From Gigaspora margarita (taxonomy: Eukaryota; Glomeromycota; Glomeromycetes; Diversisporales; Gigasporaceae): a stretch of 64,000 nt of DNA. A program made the position numbers and the translations under genes. The notes under the pieces were generated by a model. That model did no database searches. It was not told where the DNA came from and saw nothing but the letters and a program-made list of their open reading frames with translations. Below are positions 59,429-64,000 of this stretch, piece by piece. Within the stretch, counting starts at the first letter, position 1, and each line of letters starts with the position of its first letter. The stretch is taken from positions 38,447 through 102,446 of the forward strand of contig WTPW01000632.1 in NCBI GenBank assembly GCA_009809945.1. Reading direction: 5' to 3'.

Positions 59429-60182
59429 AGTGGCCTACTATAATATTGTAAACACTTTTAAAAAATTTATATAGAGCTAAATTTATAAGATATTAAGCTA
59501 AAAATAAAAATATAAATTTATTAAATCTATATTTTTTAAAAAAAAAAAAGTTTATAAAATTCTATACAATACTTTTTAAAATAATTAGATTTTAGTAAAT
59601 TTTAGATTTTTTTATTTTTGTTATTTGCTAATTTTTAATATATTTTGATAATAGCACAAATTACTAAATATAGTAATATATAAACTTAATTTTTATGAAG
59701 AAAACTAGCAATTTTTTTTAAATAAAATTATTTAGCATAACAAATTATATATTCGGAAAGTTTTAAAAATTTATTTACTAAATTACTATATATAGTAATA
59801 AAAACACTATATTTAGTAATTTGTTAATTTTAATTTAATAATTTGATTCTAATATTTAAAAGTAATAACTAACTTAATATTTTTTAAACTTTTATAAAAA
59901 TTTGTAATTATATATAATTTGTTATGCTGAATAATTTTTATTTAATTTTAAAATTTAGTTAATTTAATTATTTTTTGATATTATAATTTTCGCGATTGTA
60001 TAAAATTTACAAATTTAAATAATTTTAATTATTTTAAAAAGTACTCATAGAATTTTTTAATCTTTTTTTATTTAAAAGATATAGATTTAATAAATTTATA
60101 TTTTTATTTTTAGCTTATTATCTTATAAATTTAGCTCTATTTAAATTTTTAAAAAGTGTTCACAATATTAAGGTAGGCCACT
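59429..60182. mobile_element. AT-rich foldback element, 754 bp
   Basis: agtggcctac-ataatattg...gagctaaatttataagata...aataaaaatataaatttatt is matched inverted over 100 bp or more at the right end (...gtaggccact). No coding content. A target duplication could not be defined. Flanking codons belong to the gypsy polyprotein. Confidence 0.85.
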
Positions 60183-60214
60183 ATATGAAAAAGCAAAAAC
60201 TGCTAACTTGATCC

Positions 60215-60550
60215 TAGGGATGCACCAGTCCAGTCCGGTCTGTCCTGGTCCTAGTAGACTGTTATCATAGTATTTTCGGTCCTGGTTCCAGTCCGTCTGC
60301 GGTCCCAAAATGGTCCTTAATGAATAAATCTTATTGATCATAAATAACGTAATTACTTACGATTAGATATAAACAAACATCATATGATCTGTGTTACACC
60401 TGATCAAGCAATTTGATTGGGTAATATGAATATCACAGTTTGTTTACAAGGACTGGCCCAGGACCAGTCCCAAACTGGGACTGATAAGACTGTGTGACCA
60501 TTGAAAAGACAAGCCCTGGACTAGTCTTTTTCAAGACTGGTGCATCTCTA
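60215..60550. mobile_element. 336-bp hAT MITE
   Basis: TAGGGATGCACCAGTC and complement TAGAGATGCACCAGTC; exact 8-bp duplication cttgatcc (60207-60214 and 60551-60558). Interior rich in ggtcctggtcc-type motifs. Inserted just before the protease region. Confidence 0.95.
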
Positions 60551-61180
60551 CTTGATCCAGATACCTGCTCATACTACACCTGTTAAATGCAATGTTCAAC
60601 TGAACAAAAAACCCTGCCAAGCTATCATTGATAGTGAAAAGACCCCAGATATCTAGTATAGAGGTCATACTTGAAATTATTCAGCAAAAACACCTAAAGT
60701 TTGAGAAGCAAAAAACAGCTTTTGGCAATTCTCTTGGCATCTAGTAGTCCAATTTGAATGAACTTTTTTTCAAAATAAAGCTCTTAGTAAGGCGCATCTA
60801 ACAAAAAAAGTTTATTCAATTCTGATCACTGGATTTGAAGTTATTAAAGTAAATAGATTTTGTTATTTTTAGCAAATTAGATCAAAATTGGCCAAAATCT
60901 AGTTATGACCTATATGAGAGATGCCTGGAGTCCTATAGTAGAGCCTCTATTAGCATAATTGCTCACAAAGTAGTCAAGACTTAGGATTAAAAATAGAACA
61001 AGCCTCTTCTAACCTCATTATATCTGCTAATGGAACCTCTGTTTGCCCTCTAGGAATTATTCAAGACCTACCTGTAGAAATTAATAGTGCTATTGTGCCT
61101 ATTATAGTTGAAATTGTACCTACTACTTCCTACTCATTATTGCTAGAAAATGACTAGTCCAAGAAAATTAAAGCCAGTTA
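60551..61180 (+). pseudogene. Retroviral-type aspartic protease relic of the gypsy element
   Basis: IPAHTTPVKCNVQLNKKPCQ leads to AIIDS, interrupted by a MITE, then ASISIIAHKVVK, LKIEQASSNLIISANGTSV, CPLGIIQDLPVEINSAIVPI and IVEIVPTTSYSLLLEND. The DSG-A active site is split exactly after D-S. Such proteases mature the element polyprotein as homodimers. A TAG follows LLLEND where Trp is expected (gactag). Confidence 0.8.
60639..60934. mobile_element. 296-bp MITE in the protease active site
   Basis: Ends aagaccccagatatct and complement aggactccaggcatct. Flanking 8-mers atagtgaa (60631-60638) and atagtaga (60935-60942) look like a target duplication of atagtgga (part of the D-S-G codons), each with one G-to-A change. 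A second copy starts at 63656. Confidence 0.75.
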
Positions 61181-61239
61181 ACTGAAAAAATGGTTGATAT
61201 TCCTTTAGATAGAAGAACAAGAAATATATTATTTCTATT

Positions 61240-62750
61240 TTTTATAAGAGTAACCAACTATTACCATCACAACCTACTATTACTGATACTGCAGAATTAG
61301 ATACTTATGAACAAGAATACTTGGTACTCCAAGAAGCTTATGCTTTTGATCAAGAACTAGAAATAGCCTATACCTCTAATGATGATACCAATCCATGAAT
61401 TATTTATCAGCCTAGACATAGAAGATAAAACTATCCTAGCTCTCATATATGTGAAAACTGTGGATTACCTGATTATCTTTTTGAAAATTGTCCTACCAAA
61501 CATTGTAATTGCTACCAACAGGAAGGACATATTTCTGTCCACTGCCCACAACAACCACCTAGATGAACCTCTTGCTATATCTGCAATGGGAATGACTACT
61601 TGTATCAAAACTGTCCAGAAAATATCTGTCATACATGTGGACTAATAGGCTATATAACTACCAATTACCCTTTTGGAGCTTTCAAGAAACAGAACCAAGT
61701 TGCCAATATGGATGTAACCCCAATGAAGTTGAAGCCAAAAGAATGTACTACTATAGCCCAAAGCATACTAATCATTGCTGTCACTACAAGAAGCCTAATA
61801 GACCAGAAGATATATGAGCCCTTAACAACCAGTTTGTTTGCAGAGAATGTTATTCTGACTATATCTATAAACTCTTCCCAGATGATCCTCAACGCATTTA
61901 TTATCATAACCAAGGAGATAGATGTAAAACCCTTGTCCCATACAAAATATATTAAAAAACCAGACCTACTTCTAAAATGTACAGTTTAGAAAGCCTAGAA
62001 GAAGCCATTTGGTTTTGTGATTTTGAATATCTCTATGCTTAAAAGCAGAACAAGATATTCTCTATAACCCTAACTATAACTGTGAACTAGAATTAGACAT
62101 TATACTGAGTCCAACAGAAATGAACCAGACTTCATTTATAAACTAGCCAAGATTTTCTTACAAAAAAGTAACCAATATGTGGCTGAAGCTTTGGAACCTC
62201 AAGTAACTGATCGAATTCACTACCTATAGAGCCTAGAAGAAATGTCTTTAATACTTCATGCTGAATATGGTCTTCTAGAAGAAAATGAAGAAACAACAAT
62301 CCCTTGAAATTTCTTTTGATACTAGCCATTCTGAACTTTGTAAAGAAACTGCTCTTGCTAATCTTAGAAGAAGTTTCTCAGATCCTGTTGACCTTTGCAA
62401 GAAATATCTTCATATTAAACACCAATAAGAATTAGATGAACATGACAGATACTATGCTGACTGTGAACCTTCTCCACTATCCATATTCGAACCAGAGCCA
62501 GAACCAGAAATTGTACCAAAAGAACTTGCTAAAAATAACCAAAATATTGTTACTATAGATGCTCTCGAAGAATTACAATAATGAGTTACTCAACAGAACC
62601 AGACCATCGAACAATTTCAACAACAAGTTAAGAAACTTGAAACCTTTAATTAACAACTGTTTTATCTTATTCAATAAGATATTCAACACCAACAACGAAG
62701 AACTGGTATTTGTGCAACCCTTTTTACAGATTTAAATTTTTAGATAATTC
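61240..62750 (+). pseudogene. Zinc-knuckle array and coiled region downstream of protease
   Basis: Acidic stretch (ELDTYEQEYLVLQEAYAFDQ), then four degenerate CCHC knuckles between about 61440 and 61690: CENCGLPDYLFENC, CNCYQQEGHISVHC, CYICNGNDYLYQNC and CHTCGLIGYITTNY. In each, residues lost from the CCHC pattern are explained by single transitions (His to Tyr, Cys to Tyr, Arg to Cys). A Gln/Asn-rich coiled segment follows (TQQNQTIEQFQQQVKKLETF, near 62590). Stops TGA and TAA interrupt it throughout. The position after the protease is unusual for gypsy elements; a separate gag-like gene fragment is an alternative. Confidence 0.65.
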
Positions 62751-63140
62751 TAGGCAGGATAACAAACTACCTATCGATTTAGACAATACTATAGTTAGAC
62801 CCCTTGAACTTGCTCTTTAAATTTAGTACCTACGCCTGTATATAGTATAGACATCCTTATCCCTTATAAAGAATATACCTTTAACTCTCATAGGATGATA
62901 TTCTTCTGATTGGCTAATGCAGATTAATTGTTTAGGTAACTTATTTATACACTTTAAGGAACTTTTTGAGAATGTAACATTTCACTAACAAAAAAATTGT
63001 TGTAAAAGCCATTTCTAGTTTTAAGCAAACATTAATATTTACTGTTAAAATAAATCCAAAATAATCCAAGATTTGAAAAACCTCACTTATAATACTATGA
63101 TAATATTACTGGACTATGTGCAATTACTATATGCAAAAGA
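62751..63140. other. Spacer without gene
   Basis: AT-rich. I see no supportable frame and no reverse transcriptase motif. It marks the end of recognisable gypsy sequence. Confidence 0.4.
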
Positions 63141-63655
63141 GTGTTATTAACTTATTGGAAAAGAGTAACTAAACATGTTATTAACAAAGAACAAGCTAAC
63201 AATATCTTGCTTTCTTATATTCAAATAGGTAATACAATTTGCTTAACTTGTTACAATACGGTTGTGGTGAATATCTCAACTTCATCTCAGCATACTCTAC
63301 CTGATTTACAAACTCAAGCTATTATAGATCTAACCGAAACTAGTGATACTAATGAAGCTCAGAGTACTACTAATCTCTCTTTTTCTGAATCAATAGAGAT
63401 ATTAACAAATCTTTTGTATAATCATGAAAATAAAGAAGGAAGACAAACTATATATTCTTTTGATGAATTTCAATCAACCATGGTGAAGAAAGATGTGCGA
63501 TTAAAGAGTTTTTTTTGAGTTATATTTATCATCTAACCTATCATTAAAAATTATGATTCAAGGGCATGAGCTAAAAAGCAGCTTCTTTTTATTTGCTACT
63601 TTCTTTGTGGAATCTGTAACAAGTTTGTAAATGATGTAAAAAAAGATATTGCAAT
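63141..63655 (+). pseudogene. Relic of an unassigned repetitive family
   Basis: Reads ...NTICLTCYNTVVVNIS, Ser/Thr-rich linker, SFSESIEILTNLLYNHENKE and YSFDEFQSTMVKKDVRLKSF, then after a frameshift in a T-run at about 63510 FELYLSSNLSLK, and further on ICYFLCGICNKFVNDVKKDI. I believe this belongs to a high-copy glomeromycete family with a short Cys motif near the N-terminus, function unknown; that is memory, not a search. It starts with GTG only and is truncated at 63655 by a MITE. Confidence 0.5.
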
Positions 63656-64000
63656 AGGACCCCGGACATCTCTCATATAGGTCATAACTGATCTGCATGA
63701 ATTTAGGTGTTTTTGCTACCCCTAAAATCAAGTAAATTTGCTAAAAGTTGGATTATTACATATAAACTTTATAGTAATTTGCTAAAAACTAAATTATAAN
63801 ATCTAGTATCAAGTAAATAAATATAGTATAAATTTTTTTATTTGAATTCATAGAATTAAAATAAAAAAATTTTTATCAAATTTGGTCAAGAACTCGTGGA
63901 GATATCTTTGATGAAAGTTCCTGTAAACAATTTCAACGTAGCTTCTTTGTAATATGTTTTTTTGCTTTTTCAAAATAACCCACTGTTCGGCGATGATTTA
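63656..64000. mobile_element. Second aggacccc MITE copy plus palindrome-satellite fragment (runs off the end)
   Basis: Left end aggaccccggacatctctca matches the complement of the right end of the 60639-60934 MITE for at least 35 bp (catataggtcataact). At 63838-63925 a half unit of the 198-bp palindrome satellite appears (tttgaattcatagaattaaa, aaatttggtcaag). The right end lies outside the window. Confidence 0.6.

Larger units (their letters stand above)
47643..62750 (+). mobile_element. Decayed Ty3/gypsy-type retrotransposon with nested insertions
   Basis: Order along the plus strand: inferred LTR, gag (48490-49943), 8.9-kb hAT insertion, gag zinc knuckle (58859-59428), AT foldback insertion (59429-60182), hAT MITE (60215-60550), aspartic protease (60551-61180, split by a MITE), zinc-knuckle array (61240-62000) and a coiled/acidic stretch to about 62750. 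No reverse transcriptase, RNase H or integrase was found in the window. All frames are broken. Confidence 0.75.

Noticed and set aside
1..64000. tRNA or rRNA genes
   Set aside because: No cloverleaf with a GGTTCRANNCC arm and no rRNA core sequence noticed by eye; a tRNAscan run would be decisive.

Overview
The window is AT-rich, intron-bearing eukaryotic nuclear DNA. It fits an arbuscular mycorrhizal fungus of the Rhizophagus type. The grounds are the mixture of BTB-TLDc genes, kinase-like genes, Sel1-repeat relics and MACPF-like (DUF7431-like) proteins, short GT-AG introns, and a very heavy load of hAT, LTR, LINE and Helitron remains. The species call rests on gene-family memory and was not searched. 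Isolated Ns (for example near 194, 5743, 20764, 45118 and 58012-58136) mark uncertain bases.

Only three genes look like intact host genes. (1) 10744-14408, minus: a pseudokinase with a C-terminal module, about 960 aa if one of three tandem copies of a 63-nt kinase exon is used. (2) 14976-17735, plus: a divergent four-exon gene of 843 aa with three ubiquitin-like repeats, a MACPF-like region and a C-terminal module resembling that of the pseudokinase. The two share a 567-bp intergenic promoter. (3) 43432-45022, minus: a two-exon BTB-BACK-TLDc protein of 490 aa. I built the exon joins by hand from splice sites and codon phase; all close in frame.

The rest is a layered transposon graveyard. 0.4-4.1 kb holds Sel1-repeat scraps. 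4.9-10.2 kb is a LINE (ORF1, and ORF2 joined by a TAATG stop/start overlap) sitting in an intron of an older gene whose last exon lies at 4689-4874. 19832-24051 is one non-autonomous LTR element (paired LTRs, TSD atgg, empty-site paralogues nearby) whose interior carries Sel1 and TLDc host-gene relics, hairpins and a minisatellite. 24-30 kb holds duplicated repeats, MITEs and a 1.23-kb non-autonomous hAT. 30.3-35.4 kb is a large terminal-inverted-repeat element containing 14 palindromes at about 198-bp spacing. 35.5-38.6 kb is a 3.1-kb inverted repeat. 41.1-42.7 kb is a Helitron-type PIF1 helicase relic. From about 47.6 kb to the end is a decayed Ty3/gypsy-type element (LTR, gag, protease, zinc-knuckle array) cut open by an 8.9-kb hAT transposon with transposase relic (8-bp TSD acagacaa) and by at least three smaller elements.

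Two patterns run through the transposon part. Disabling changes in LINE, hAT and gypsy reading frames are largely C-to-T or G-to-A transitions at Trp, Gln, Cys, His and Asp codons. Host-gene repeats (Sel1, TLDc) turn up inside mobile elements of different classes. I saw no tRNA, rRNA or CRISPR array.
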